A stretch of DNA of 64,000 nt from Peribacillus simplex (GCF_030123325.1 NZ_CP126106.1:2508001-2572000), one strand, 5' to 3'. Positions 33,478-42,592 are shown, counted from the first letter of the stretch. Notes: generated from the sequence alone by a model not told the origin. Translations and numbers: made by a program.

Positions 33478-34638
33478 ATGAAAAGAATACTAGTGTTTCT
33501 AGCTACATTTATGTGTTTGTTATGGATTCTTGCACCATTTGTAAAAGGTCAATTTCAAGAGGAACCAAAAGTCTCGGAAACAAAGGCAGAAAGTAAAAAA
33601 AATCTTAAACCCGAGAACGCTTCATCTCACACTCATACACCTGTTCCGAAACAAAAAGTAACTGCAGCAACCATAGGCGCAGTGGGAGATATTTTAATTC
33701 ACGATAGGGTGTATATACCCGCTCGCAAGTCAAACGGTTCGTATGACTTTAATCCGATGTTCCGATTTGTGAAGCCTTATCTGGGGAAAACGGATATTAC
33801 GGTGGCTAATCAGGAAACGATGATTGGCGGGAAAGAAATAGGGCTTTCCTCATATCCTTCCTTTAATTCACCAGTAGAGGTGGGAGATGCTCTAAAGGCA
33901 AACGGGGTTGATCTTGTGACAATCGCCAATAACCATACGCTTGACCGAGGAGAAAAGGCGATTTTGAATGCGCTTGATCACTGGAACAGTATTGGGATGC
34001 CTTATACAGGAGCTTATAAATCTCCTGAAGACCAGAAGATCATTCGGATATTAAAAAGAAACGATATTACCTTTTCGTTTCTCAGCTATACGTATGGAAC
34101 GAACGGGATTCCTGTTCCTGAGGGGAAGCCGCATCTTGTGAATTTAATTGATACCACGAGAATCCAGACGGAAGTTAAAGAAGCAGAGAAAGTTTCAGAT
34201 GTCGTTGTGGTCAGTCTGCATTTCGGCAAAGAGTATGAACGGTTGCCTAATGATGAACAAAAGCTGCTTGCTCAAACGACAGCTAATGCAGGTGCTGATA
34301 TTATTATTGGTCACCACCCACATGTTTTGCAGCCTGTTTCATGGCTTACAAAACCAAATGGCGAACGGGCATTTGTTGCTTATTCGCTTGGGAATTTCTT
34401 ATCCGGCCAGCAGGGAGATTACAAAGACATCGGCGGTATTATGCAAATTGGCGTAAAGAAAATCCAAACCGGGGATGATGTGAAAATCGAACTGCAAAAT
34501 CCCAAATTCCTGCCAACCTGGGTCAACCGGCCATATGAGATCATTCCAATGAAAGCCTTGAGTGATCAGTCTGACAAATATAACGAAATCCAAACACATA
34601 TGAATCAATTCATGCCTGAACTGTCATTTGATTTTTAA
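33478..34638 (+). CDS. CapA family (poly-gamma-glutamate capsule-type) metallophosphatase
   Basis: A 386-residue protein with an N-terminal signal anchor (residues 1-25) and a CapA/PGA_cap calcineurin-like domain from about 60. Motifs are GAVGDILIHD, VANQETMIGG, TIANNHTLDRG, VVSLHFGKEY and IIGHHPHVLQP. It resembles B. subtilis CapA (YwtB, PgsA), an outer-face subunit of gamma-polyglutamate synthesis. The pgsB and pgsC genes are absent here, so it may be an orphan enzyme acting on the wall. AGGAGGT lies 10 bases before ATG. Confidence 0.87.
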   Translation: MKRILVFLATFMCLLWILAPFVKGQFQEEPKVSETKAESKKNLKPENASSHTHTPVPKQKVTAATIGAVGDILIHDRVYIPARKSNGSYDFNPMFRFVKPYLGKTDITVANQETMIGGKEIGLSSYPSFNSPVEVGDALKANGVDLVTIANNHTLDRGEKAILNALDHWNSIGMPYTGAYKSPEDQKIIRILKRNDITFSFLSYTYGTNGIPVPEGKPHLVNLIDTTRIQTEVKEAEKVSDVVVVSLHFGKEYERLPNDEQKLLAQTTANAGADIIIGHHPHVLQPVSWLTKPNGERAFVAYSLGNFLSGQQGDYKDIGGIMQIGVKKIQTGDDVKIELQNPKFLPTWVNRPYEIIPMKALSDQSDKYNEIQTHMNQFMPELSFDF

Positions 34639-34693
34639 GGAAGGTACAGTCTTTGGCATTGGAAAAAACTAATTGTTTTACATAATGAAAAAG

Positions 34694-34715
34694 CCACCGG
34701 CTTTGTAGCCGGTGG
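34694..34715 (-). terminator. GC-rich hairpin, terminator on the minus strand
   Basis: CCACCGGCT (34694-34702) and AGCCGGTGG (34707-34715) pair around TTGT. The T-run lies on the minus-strand side (GCTTTTTC), so it may block antisense transcription; on the plus strand the U-tail is missing. Confidence 0.55.
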
Positions 34716-34839
34716 ACCGCATATTCCTCCTAATAAGGTAAACACTATTCACCATGTTCCAGCTAAACGGCTTGAACCAACAGACGAACACGAAACTAAA
34801 ACTATTAATAAACTATAAAAATAGTAGGATGTGTAAAAT

Positions 34840-35103
34840 ATGATTGAATATAAAGGTGGTAAAGAATATTGGAACGGAAGTGAGTGTGATTATAATTTTG
34901 TATCTCGTACATTAGCAGATAGTTACCCTCAAGATTATGAGCGATATATAAATGAATCAATGGAATTCATAAAAAAACATACAGTTCTACTCTGCTCGAC
35001 TTGCCATTATAAGTGGGTACATAATGAAACTCATATATCTACCGCACAATGTCCTTCCTGTAAATCATTGGAGTTAAAAATTATAAGCCTTAATAAGAGT
35101 TGA
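34840..35103 (+). CDS. Small zinc-ribbon-type hypothetical protein
   Basis: An 87-residue protein with two CxxC pairs in the C-terminal half (LLCSTCHYKW and AQCPSCKSLE), a probable zinc ribbon. ATG is preceded by AGGATG. It could bind nucleic acid or be a small regulator. Function unknown. A dispersed hairpin repeat follows as its terminator. Confidence 0.6.
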   Translation: MIEYKGGKEYWNGSECDYNFVSRTLADSYPQDYERYINESMEFIKKHTVLLCSTCHYKWVHNETHISTAQCPSCKSLELKIISLNKS

Positions 35104-35133
35104 ATACGTACGTTTGTAATCGTGCAAGAGTCA

Positions 35134-35196
35134 CAAATCAAGCTGTCATTTTGGCAGCTTGATTTGTTTCACTAACGGGGCAGGTTAGTGAAATAA
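35134..35196 (+). repeat. Dispersed hairpin repeat, copy 8 (best GGGGCAG hairpin)
   Basis: A 14-bp terminator stem, CAAATCAAGCTGTC/GGCAGCTTGATTTG (35134-35166, one wobble), is followed by TTTC and then CACTAAC-GGGGCAG-GTTAGTG (35170-35190), a perfect 7-bp hairpin, then AAATAAGG. It lies 30 bases after the zinc-ribbon gene stop. Confidence 0.82.
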
Positions 35197-35410
35197 GGTA
35201 TAATGGAATAATAAGGTAATATATCTTCATTAATTTAAGGGAAGGATGATAAAAATTTGAGAAAAATAGTATTAATTTTATTCACATCAATCTTCGGGAA
35301 AATCGTTTTGACCATTCCACAAGATTAACGAATTATCCAGAATATAGATTTGGTATTAGTGAAATATAAACCAAGTGACAAACAAATTATTCTTTAAGAG
35401 AGATAATAAA
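35197..35410. other. Decayed intergenic sequence
   Basis: A short frame beginning LRKIVLILFTSIFGK near 35257 has a weak ribosome site (GGGAAGGATG) and stops after about 23 codons. It looks like the signal-sequence remnant of a lost secreted protein. Confidence 0.3.
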
Positions 35411-35880
35411 ATGAAAACATTAGTTCTTATTTTTCACCCAGACTTAACTGCTTCCCGTGCAATAGACCTTTGACGGTAGAAATGGAGAAGCAAGCCAATG
35501 TTACTGTTCACCGTGTTTATGAGGCTTACACAGATGAGAAGATTAATGTCGTAGCCTAGCGGAGTTTATTAGAGCAACACAATCGTAACATTTTGCAATT
35601 TCCTTTCTACTGGTAAAGTGCACCCCCATTGTTAAAAAATGGCAGGGATAAGTCGTTACCTACTGCTGGGCTTTTGGAAGTAATGGAGACAAGCTGCATG
35701 GAAAAGCATTGCTTATTGCCGTTACAACTGGTGTAGCTAAAGAAGGATATTCACCAGAAGGGGATGTTAAATACACCATCTCAGAGTTGCTGTGACTTCT
35801 CCAAGCATCCAATAACTTGATTGGCACATGCTATTTGACACCTTATGTACTATACGGTATGGCTCAGACGAGGTACAAAT
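35411..35880 (+). pseudogene. NAD(P)H quinone oxidoreductase remnant (YwrO/KefF-like)
   Basis: MKTLVLIFHPDLTASRAIDL begins a flavodoxin-fold quinone reductase. Later fragments in other frames, FPFYW with PPLLKNGRDKS and NLIGTCYLTPYVLYG, match the conserved FPLYWYS..PPLLKKW and SNLIGM.YLPPYVFYG segments of this family as I recall them. Several frameshifts and stops disrupt it. Its end is replaced by a serine-recombinase fragment. Confidence 0.72.
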
Positions 35881-36010
35881 CCTTTCCTGGATGGCGGAAG
35901 TGGAGAGGGACCGTATACGAAAACGGCAGCGTGAAGGAATTGATGTGGCTTTGCAAAATGGTGTGCCCTTCGGTCGGCCGAAGCTGCTGGATTTATGGAA
36001 ATCTCTGCTA
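35864..36010 (+). pseudogene. Serine recombinase (resolvase/invertase) internal fragment
   Basis: SDEVQILSWMAEVERDRIRK followed by RQREGIDVALQNGVPFGRPK is the long E-helix and hinge of a Tn3-type resolvase/invertase. The catalytic N-terminal part and the DNA-binding end are missing. It is fused directly to the quinone-reductase remnant, showing a past transposon deletion. Confidence 0.72.
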
Positions 36011-36105
36011 GTATGGAGAGTTTGCTCATTTAAGGTTTTAATAAGTTAAGGAAGCTTCCCGCCCATCTCAAATAAGAAGTTTAAGAGTTGGAATTATCCA
36101 ATATT

Positions 36106-36148
36106 AAAAGCCCCGTTTCTCAGTGCCACAAGAGAAATGGGGCTTTTT
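36106..36148. terminator. Strong bidirectional terminator
   Basis: AAAAGCCCC-G-TTTCTC pairs with GAGAAA-T-GGGGCTTTT around a 10-base loop. It marks the end of the accessory block and serves the minus-strand LysR gene. Confidence 0.85.
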
Positions 36149-36227
36149 TAATACCGATTAGCAAGTTTCTTATTCTAATCGACCTTTTTTCACCCTGGGT
36201 CGCTTCCGGTTTTTTGAAACAAGATAC

Positions 36228-37151
36228 TCATATATCGCTAAAAGCATGATCATTTTTTAACGTATTCAAAATATACTTAGTCAGATTTGATGCATCCGTG
36301 TTTTTCCAAACAGCCGATATGGAACTTGATAATTCCGAGTTATCGATGTTCAAGGCTTTGACTTGGCGTTTTCCCAACAAACTCACCATATCTTCCGGCA
36401 TGAGGGCTACGCCTAAGTTATTGGATATTAGATTGGCGATCGTCAGTAATTCAGAGCCTTTACATAACTCTTTAGGTGAAAATCCAGCAGTCAGACAAGC
36501 CTTTTCCAAAAGGAATTGAAGGGAGTGTGCCTGGACGGCATCATAATGGATAAAAGGTTCGTCTTTTGCTTCGTATAAATGTATAGCATCTTTTTGGGCT
36601 AGCGGATGATCAATGGAGACGACTAATTGTAAAGGGAACCTCATGAATTCAATCATGCTTAATCCTTCATTGGCAATGATGTTACTGTGAATGGGCGTCC
36701 GGATGAAACCGATGTGATAATTTTGTTGGTTTAAGAGTTTCACTGCCCTTGAAGATGTTGTTTCATGCACGTAAAATTCTGTCTCCGGGTATTCCCCCAC
36801 TATCTTTTTCAATAACTTCGGGATATATATACTGGCTGCAGAAGGGACGGTAGCAATCTTCAGTTTAGGCTTGGGGATGGCTTTATTTTCAACTATGTAA
36901 TTCACTGTTTTCTCAATATCTTCAAAGGAAGGAGCTAGTTTTTTATAGATGTATTCTCCTTCGTCCGTCAATGTAATTTTTCTTGTCGTTCGATTCAATA
37001 GTTTAAAGCCTAATTGTTTTTCGAGGGATAAAATCTGTTGGCTAAGCCCGGGCTGGGAAATATGCAGGGTTTTGGAAGCCTCACTGAAACTAAGATGGTT
37101 AGAAACCTCTATGAAATAGCGGAGGGATAGGAAATTCAAACAATCACCCAC
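36228..37151 (-). CDS. LysR family transcriptional regulator
   Basis: A 307-residue LysR regulator. The N-terminal helix-turn-helix reads FSEASKTLHISQPGLSQQI; the effector domain follows from about residue 90. Starts considered are GTG at 37151 and an internal TTG; neither has a strong ribosome site, so the start is uncertain. The gene is divergent from ggt across a 670-bp gap, so it may control that gene, but the distance makes this weak. Confidence 0.88.
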   Translation of the reverse strand: MGDCLNFLSLRYFIEVSNHLSFSEASKTLHISQPGLSQQILSLEKQLGFKLLNRTTRKITLTDEGEYIYKKLAPSFEDIEKTVNYIVENKAIPKPKLKIATVPSAASIYIPKLLKKIVGEYPETEFYVHETTSSRAVKLLNQQNYHIGFIRTPIHSNIIANEGLSMIEFMRFPLQLVVSIDHPLAQKDAIHLYEAKDEPFIHYDAVQAHSLQFLLEKACLTAGFSPKELCKGSELLTIANLISNNLGVALMPEDMVSLLGKRQVKALNIDNSELSSSISAVWKNTDASNLTKYILNTLKNDHAFSDI

Positions 37152-37822
37152 TTCAGTTGGATTTGAAAATACAAGGCTAAAACCGGCTGGTAAAAGAAAG
37201 GGTGGACTTTTAATTCCCTCTCTAACAAAAGCTGGAAATAACGATTAAAGGATGGAAATGCTAGCATGTTGATTTTATAACATAGTCTTATAAGTTTATA
37301 ACAATAATATATTTCTAAATTGGAAGAGTCAATATTATCCTTAAAGAAAGGAAGAAAAGGTAATAAAAGATAAAATATCCCTATTAAATAGCTGATTTTT
37401 CTTGTTTTTAATAGGTGTTATTACACATTTATGCTTGTTGTTTTGATTTATATAAAACTTTTTTATGTATTACTAGTGCCTTTGGAGGGTGTTCCTAATT
37501 CTGTTAAAAAAGGGAAAGTGAGGTGGTAGGCAGAATAATAACATTATAATTTTTTGCAGTTGATGAAAACACATGAGGTGGAGTTTTTTCAACAAATTCA
37601 TAAGTGTTTTTAATTGATTATGATTTTGAGGTTAACCGGTATTATCTCGGCAATCGGGGGGGATTTTTGATGTGAAATATCAAAGAGAGCAGGGAATGTG
37701 CTGACTGCTATTATAGCGATCGACCAGCATATTCCCACTTGCAAAAGTAGAGTCATTTGCTCGTATATCCAATTGGCTTATGGTAAAACCCAATTTGTTT
37801 TATTTTGAAAGGAGACTAATTC
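37152..37822. other. Long divergent intergenic region before ggt
   Basis: No gene is seen. It contains AT-rich dyads near 37275-37302 (including CTTATAAG) and a 12-bp hairpin GGGAATGTGCTG/CAGCATATTCCC (37692-37736, one wobble) in the ggt leader. The AAAGGAGAC ribosome site is at 37808. Confidence 0.5.
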
Positions 37823-39898
37823 ATGAAATTTTTAAAAAGTTTTATTTTAGTTACTTTCAGTTTCTTTTGTATGATCACACCAGCTTTTGCAAGTGTCCCT
37901 GGAGTGGATGGGTCAATGGGAAAGGGTTTTACAAATGGAATCGTATCAGTTTCCCACCCGTTAGCAGCCGAAGCGGGCATAAAGATATTAAAACAAGGTG
38001 GAAACGCAGTCGATGCAGCAGCAGCCATTCAATTATCGTTAAATGTTGTTGAACCAATGATGTCTGGAATCGGCGGCGGTGGTTTTATCATGATTTATAA
38101 TAAAAAGGAAAATAAAATGACGATGATTGAAAATCGCGAAATGGCGCCGCAAAATGTTACGCCTGAACTTTTTTTAGATGAAAAGGGAAAACCTATTCCT
38201 TTTAGTAAGCGGCACACATCTGGTAAGGCGGTTGCAGTTCCTGGGACTCTGATGGGGGTGGAGACTTCTCTTGAGAAATATGGAACATTGAAATTATCAC
38301 AAGTCATAGGCCCGGCCATTAAACAAGCTGAAGAAGGGGTAAAAGTCAATTGGGCAACAGCACAATATATCGATGAAAATGTAACGAAGCTTAAAAATAA
38401 CCAAGCGGCTGCAAAAGTTTTCGTACCAGACGGAAAGCCGTTGGAAGAGGGAGACACTCTCGTTCAGCCAGATCTGGCAAAGACTCTTAAGTTAATAAAA
38501 AAACAAGGTTCTAACGTTTTTTATAAAGGTGAAATCGGGGAAGCGCTTACCAAAGAAGTTCAAAAGCGTGAAGGAACGATGACAACTGAGGATTTGCAAA
38601 ACTATGAGGTGAAAGAAAGAGAGCCGATTAAGTCGGAATATAGGGGATTTGAAGTGGTGGGGGCAGCTTCACCAAGCTCAGGCAGTTTGACCGTTCTACA
38701 AATCCTGGAGCTTATGGAAGGATTCGATGTACAAAAGATGGGGGCCAACTCACCTGAGTATCTTCATCATCTAACCGAAGCCATGCATCTAGCTTTTGCC
38801 GATCGCGCTGCCTATATGGCGGATGAAGATTTTTATGATGTGCCAACAGAAGGACTATTAGATGAAGATTATATTAAAGAAAGAAGAAAACTCATCAATC
38901 CAAATAGATCAACAGCTGATGTCAAGGCAGGCGATCCGTGGAAGTATGAGGGCAAAGAACCCACTGCAATGAAGATGGTTAAAGAAGAGAAAACCCCAAT
39001 CGGACAAACGACTCACTTTTCTGTAATGGATAAATGGGGAAATATGGTTGCTTATACGACTACAATCGAGCAAGTATTCGGATCTGGTATCATGGTACCG
39101 GATTATGGGTTCATGCTGAATAATGAAATGACGGATTTTGATGCCACACCGGGTGGAGTTAACCAGGTGGAACCAGGAAAAAGACCAAGAAGCAGTATGT
39201 CCCCGACTTTCGTATTAAAAGATGGAAACCCCTTCATGGCCATTGGTTCACCAGGAGGAGCGACGATAATCGCATCGGTATCTGAAACGATCATGAACGT
39301 GCTTGATCATAAAATGCTCATTCAAGATGCCATATATGCGCCACGTATTTATTCTGCTGGCTATCCGACAGTTAGATGGGAACCGGGGATTGAACAAAAT
39401 ACAAGGCTGGAGTTAATGGCAAAAGGCCATGTTTATGAAGAAAAACCGCAACATATCGGAAATGTGCAAGCTGTTATTTATGATTATGAAAAAGGGAAAA
39501 TGTATGGAGGAGCCGATAATACGAGAGAAGGAACTGTTCAAGGTGTGTATAATGTTTCCCATAAATCGAAAAAGCCAAAAGAAATAAAAGAAGAAAAAAA
39601 GGGCCCGTTTACCTTAAAAGTGAATGGAGCCGTTTATCCTTATACAGCTGATCAAATGAAACTGATAGATGAAAAACCCTATATCCAATCAGACAAATTG
39701 TTACTTGGTTTGGGTGTAATCCAAACAGGGGATTTAGAAATATTTAAACCAGATAAAAAATCGTATCTACCTGTGTTAGGGGTAGCGAAATCATTAGGAT
39801 ATAAAGCAAAATGGAACGAAAAAGACAAAGAGGCACTATTGGAAAAAGATCCGGCGGATATTGAAGATCCAGACGATGATGGCAGTGTCACGAATTAA
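37823..39898 (+). CDS. ggt: Gamma-glutamyltransferase with extra C-terminal domain
   Basis: A 691-residue secreted gamma-glutamyltranspeptidase. The signal peptide ends near AFASVPG. The core follows the family with GGNAVDAAAAIQ, GIGGGGFI and the autoprocessing site GQTTHFSV, where cleavage before Thr396 creates the catalytic nucleophile. Later motifs are GFMLNNEM and SPGGATII. The usual enzyme is about 580 residues; here residues about 600-691 add a segment like a copper-amine-oxidase N-terminal/stalk-type domain (VNGAVYPYTADQ ... YLPVLGVAKSLGYKAKW). It degrades glutathione or gamma-polyglutamate outside the cell, releasing glutamate. Confidence 0.95.
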   Translation: MKFLKSFILVTFSFFCMITPAFASVPGVDGSMGKGFTNGIVSVSHPLAAEAGIKILKQGGNAVDAAAAIQLSLNVVEPMMSGIGGGGFIMIYNKKENKMTMIENREMAPQNVTPELFLDEKGKPIPFSKRHTSGKAVAVPGTLMGVETSLEKYGTLKLSQVIGPAIKQAEEGVKVNWATAQYIDENVTKLKNNQAAAKVFVPDGKPLEEGDTLVQPDLAKTLKLIKKQGSNVFYKGEIGEALTKEVQKREGTMTTEDLQNYEVKEREPIKSEYRGFEVVGAASPSSGSLTVLQILELMEGFDVQKMGANSPEYLHHLTEAMHLAFADRAAYMADEDFYDVPTEGLLDEDYIKERRKLINPNRSTADVKAGDPWKYEGKEPTAMKMVKEEKTPIGQTTHFSVMDKWGNMVAYTTTIEQVFGSGIMVPDYGFMLNNEMTDFDATPGGVNQVEPGKRPRSSMSPTFVLKDGNPFMAIGSPGGATIIASVSETIMNVLDHKMLIQDAIYAPRIYSAGYPTVRWEPGIEQNTRLELMAKGHVYEEKPQHIGNVQAVIYDYEKGKMYGGADNTREGTVQGVYNVSHKSKKPKEIKEEKKGPFTLKVNGAVYPYTADQMKLIDEKPYIQSDKLLLGLGVIQTGDLEIFKPDKKSYLPVLGVAKSLGYKAKWNEKDKEALLEKDPADIEDPDDDGSVTN

Positions 39899-39979
39899 TT
39901 TTCCCCTGACGGACTGAAATTCCTCCAGCAAGCTGGTAATAAGGAAATCGAGGAAAAGGCCAGAGCTATTAAATCAAAG

Positions 39980-40018
39980 TTCCCCTTGTGCAATTGTGCA
40001 TAAGGGGAATGTTTTTTT
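39980..40018 (+). terminator. Rho-independent terminator of ggt
   Basis: TTCCCCTT (39980-39987) and AAGGGGAA (40002-40009) with an inner TGTGCA/TGTGCA-type loop, followed by TGTTTTTTT. Confidence 0.85.
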
Positions 40019-40038
40019 GTCCTTACCGCTGGCTTTTT

Positions 40039-40941
40039 TTAGTCACCGTTCCTATCATCACTCTTAAAAAAGCTATGTATGTCCTCGATTAACCTACATA
40101 CCGCAGGAGACAGATATCGATCTTTCAAATAGGCCAGGTAAACAGTCCTTTCCAAATAATTCGAATCGATGGCGCGAATTGCAGTATTGGGGGTTGCAGC
40201 GGATCTTATATAGTTTTCCGGTAAAATTGTCACCCCAAGCCCTGCTTCCACCAAACTGCAAGCCGTTTCAAGCCTTTCTATTTCGTATAGGATATTAGGA
40301 ATTGCATTTTCATCCTTAAATGCTCTTAAGATATCATCTCTTGTTTGAAATCCAGTTGTACTGATGATCAATTCTTTCTTTGCAATGTCTTGGAAAGTGA
40401 TGGACTCTTTTTCGTTTAACTCGTCATCTTTATGGATCAAAAGCATGAATCTTTCATTATAAAGAGGAGTGGACTGAATTTCATTGGTGTTGATGGGCTG
40501 GTTCGTGATGGTGAAATGAACATCATACCGATTTAACGAATCGAAAACCTTCTCTTCCCCTAATATTTCCCTGACTTTTATATGAATATTAGGATAATTG
40601 ATTTTAAAATTCCTGATTATCTTCGGGAACCAAAATTTGAATGATTCTATGGAACCTATTGATACTGTTCCGCTTCCAACATCCTTCATTTCCTTAAGCT
40701 CCACTTGCATATTATCGAATCTTCTTAACAGATCAACAGATCTCGTATAAAAAATCCCTCCTGCTTCCGTAAGCTCAAGCCCCCTTGTATTGCGTTCCAA
40801 AAGCTGAAAACCAACTTCATTTTCTAATTTCATTATGGCATTACTTAGGGAGGGTTGTGAGATATGCAGCATTTTTGCCGCTTTTGAGAAATTCTTTTCC
40901 CGGACTATGGTAGTGAAATATCGAAGTTGACGAAGATCCAT
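40039..40941 (-). CDS. LysR family transcriptional regulator
   Basis: A 300-residue LysR protein. Helix-turn-helix FSKAAKMLHISQPSLSNAIM, then a co-inducer domain with IGSIESFKFWFPKIIRNF and GLGVTILPENYI. It is divergent from hutG, and the dyad at 40954-40972 lies between them, close to its own start, so it probably regulates hutG and itself. Effector unknown; a histidine or glutamate derivative would fit the neighbour. Confidence 0.9.
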   Translation of the reverse strand: MDLRQLRYFTTIVREKNFSKAAKMLHISQPSLSNAIMKLENEVGFQLLERNTRGLELTEAGGIFYTRSVDLLRRFDNMQVELKEMKDVGSGTVSIGSIESFKFWFPKIIRNFKINYPNIHIKVREILGEEKVFDSLNRYDVHFTITNQPINTNEIQSTPLYNERFMLLIHKDDELNEKESITFQDIAKKELIISTTGFQTRDDILRAFKDENAIPNILYEIERLETACSLVEAGLGVTILPENYIRSAATPNTAIRAIDSNYLERTVYLAYLKDRYLSPAVCRLIEDIHSFFKSDDRNGD

Positions 40942-40953
40942 ATATTCCCCTTT

Positions 40954-40972
40954 CTATAGCTTTAAACTATAG
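40954..40972. promoter_or_regulatory. LysR-type operator between lysR and hutG
   Basis: CTATAG-CTTTAAA-CTATAG contains the LysR box form ATAG-N7-CTAT (T-N11-A). It lies 13 bases upstream of the lysR start and about 93 bases before hutG, right for divergent control. Confidence 0.65.
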
Positions 40973-41064
40973 ATATATTGAATTTTTGTATTGGTAATTA
41001 TATATTATCTCATTTATAATTTTAAAAAAAGATATTTCGGAATTTTTTAAATAAAGGAGAAACT

Positions 41065-42021
41065 ATGTATACAAAACCGACTATAAAATATTGGAATGGA
41101 AGAATTGATTCCCAATCTGACATGGACAGCTTCAGATACCACCAAAGAGTACGTTTGGCACCGATTTCGGAATTAGCCATCTCTTCCAATGCATCAAGGA
41201 CCTTTGGATTGATTGGCTTCAAATGTGATGAAGGCGTCAAAAGGAATAAAGGCAGGATTGGTGCTGCAGAGGGTCCAGATCATATTAGGCAGTCATTGGC
41301 AAAATTACCCTGTCATTTACCTTCCCAAACCGAGCTGGTGGATGCTGGTGATGTAATATGTGAAGGTACAGAGATGGAGGACGCCCAATCCCAACTGGGG
41401 TCAGCTGTTACCAGGATATTGGAGAGTGAAGCGATCCCTATCATACTTGGGGGAGGGCACGAAACCCTGTATGGCCATTATCTTGGGATTAGGAAATCCA
41501 TTGGACCAAAAGCTAGATTGGGAATCATTAATATTGACGCTCACTTTGATATGAGGCCTTATGAAAAAGAAAGTTCATCAGGAACGATGTTTAAGCAGAT
41601 TTTGGACGAAGATCAAAGTTGTGGCTATTTATGTATCGGAATTCAGAAGCAGGGGAATACGAAGGCACTGTTTGAAACGGCCGAGAGAAGTAAGGTCGGC
41701 TACATATTGGAAGAAGATTTGTCATTGAACGAAATGGATGAAACTAAGCGGCGGATAAATGAATTCGCCAAGGAAAATGACTACATTATTCTTACGTTAT
41801 GTACGGACGTTATTGATTCAGCCTACGCACCTGGGGTAAGTGCTCCATCGCCGTTTGGACTGAATCCGAAATTGGTCCGTGCCATTATCCGGCATATCCT
41901 ATCGAATGAAAAGATCCTCTCCTTTGATATCTCGGAAGTGAATCCTTCGTTGGACGAAAATAATAAAACCGTTACATTGGCAGCACATTTAATAAATGAG
42001 GTTTTACTGCATTTTAAATAA
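41065..42021 (+). CDS. hutG: Formimidoylglutamase HutG
   Basis: A 318-residue ureohydrolase of the arginase fold. Metal motifs are GGGHET, DAHFDMR and CTDVID; the stretch DSAYAPGVSAPSPFG is typical of HutG. It hydrolyses N-formimidoyl-L-glutamate to glutamate and formamide, the last histidine-degradation step. ATG follows AAAGGAGAAAC. The other hut genes are not adjacent, so this may be a stand-alone copy controlled by the divergent LysR, not by HutP antitermination. The upstream ggt gene also yields glutamate. Confidence 0.93.
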   Translation: MYTKPTIKYWNGRIDSQSDMDSFRYHQRVRLAPISELAISSNASRTFGLIGFKCDEGVKRNKGRIGAAEGPDHIRQSLAKLPCHLPSQTELVDAGDVICEGTEMEDAQSQLGSAVTRILESEAIPIILGGGHETLYGHYLGIRKSIGPKARLGIINIDAHFDMRPYEKESSSGTMFKQILDEDQSCGYLCIGIQKQGNTKALFETAERSKVGYILEEDLSLNEMDETKRRINEFAKENDYIILTLCTDVIDSAYAPGVSAPSPFGLNPKLVRAIIRHILSNEKILSFDISEVNPSLDENNKTVTLAAHLINEVLLHFK

Positions 42022-42158
42022 TGAATGGACATGAAAGGGGGCAACTCCAATTTGATCCTTTTAGAAAGCGTTCCTTTTCCTACCTGCTGTTGGGGCTTTC
42101 CTCAATGCCATCTCTAAACAATTATCAGTATTGAAGCGAAAAACCTTTGACAGCGCCT

Positions 42159-42192
42159 GACTGTCCATGAATCATTCATGGACAGTCTTTTT
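42159..42192 (+). terminator. Rho-independent terminator
   Basis: GACTGTCCATGAA and TTCATGGACAGTC form a perfect stem (42159-42187), followed by TTTTTT. Confidence 0.85.
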
Positions 42193-42295
42193 TAGGCCGC
42201 CAATACAAGGATTTATGGTTCCGGACATTGTTCGACTAACCCTTTAAAGTATGGCTCTTTTCGTAAAGATTTGTTTTTAAAACGAAACGATTTAA

Positions 42296-42423
42296 GGTTG
42301 ATTGGAGCGCAAGTGCGAGACTCCTGCGGGAGCAGCGGGACAGGTGAGACCCCACAGGCGTTTACGCCGAGGAGGCTCACCGCCCGCCCCGCGGAAAGCG
42401 AGCATCTGGAGAGGAAATCAACC
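42296..42423. repeat. GC-rich interspersed repeat of Bacillus type
   Basis: A 128-bp unit bounded by GGTTGATT and AATCAACC. The interior is GC-rich (GACTCCTGCGGGAGCAGCGG, GCCGAGGAGGCTCACCGCC, CCCGCCCCGCGGAAAGCGAG). The same word series is familiar as a high-copy intergenic repeat in many Bacillus genomes. Only one copy occurs in this window. Function unknown. Confidence 0.75.
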
Positions 42424-42592
42424 ACACCGCTTTACTTGGTAAATAGCAACAAAGTATGCGAAAACAGCCTAAAGTATAAAGGAACCTCCATACTGCCTCT
42501 TGATTAACCATGACTCTGCAAGAGTTCAATACTGATACTTGTGGTTTTTTGGTTTATAATAACAAGCATCTAGCCTTTTGAGGGGGGATTCC

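Larger units (their letters stand above)
42022..42592. other. Intergenic region: terminator and GC-rich repeat
   Basis: No protein gene is supported. It holds the hutG-side terminator (42159-42192), the GC-rich repeat (42296-42423) and a TATAAT (42555-42560) just upstream of the small gene at 42593. Open frames within the repeat are not real genes. Confidence 0.5.

Noticed and set aside
42213..42507. Open frames of 70-78 codons across the GC-rich repeat
   Set aside because: Frames in this repeat arise from its GC-rich composition; no ribosome site or protein family was recognised.
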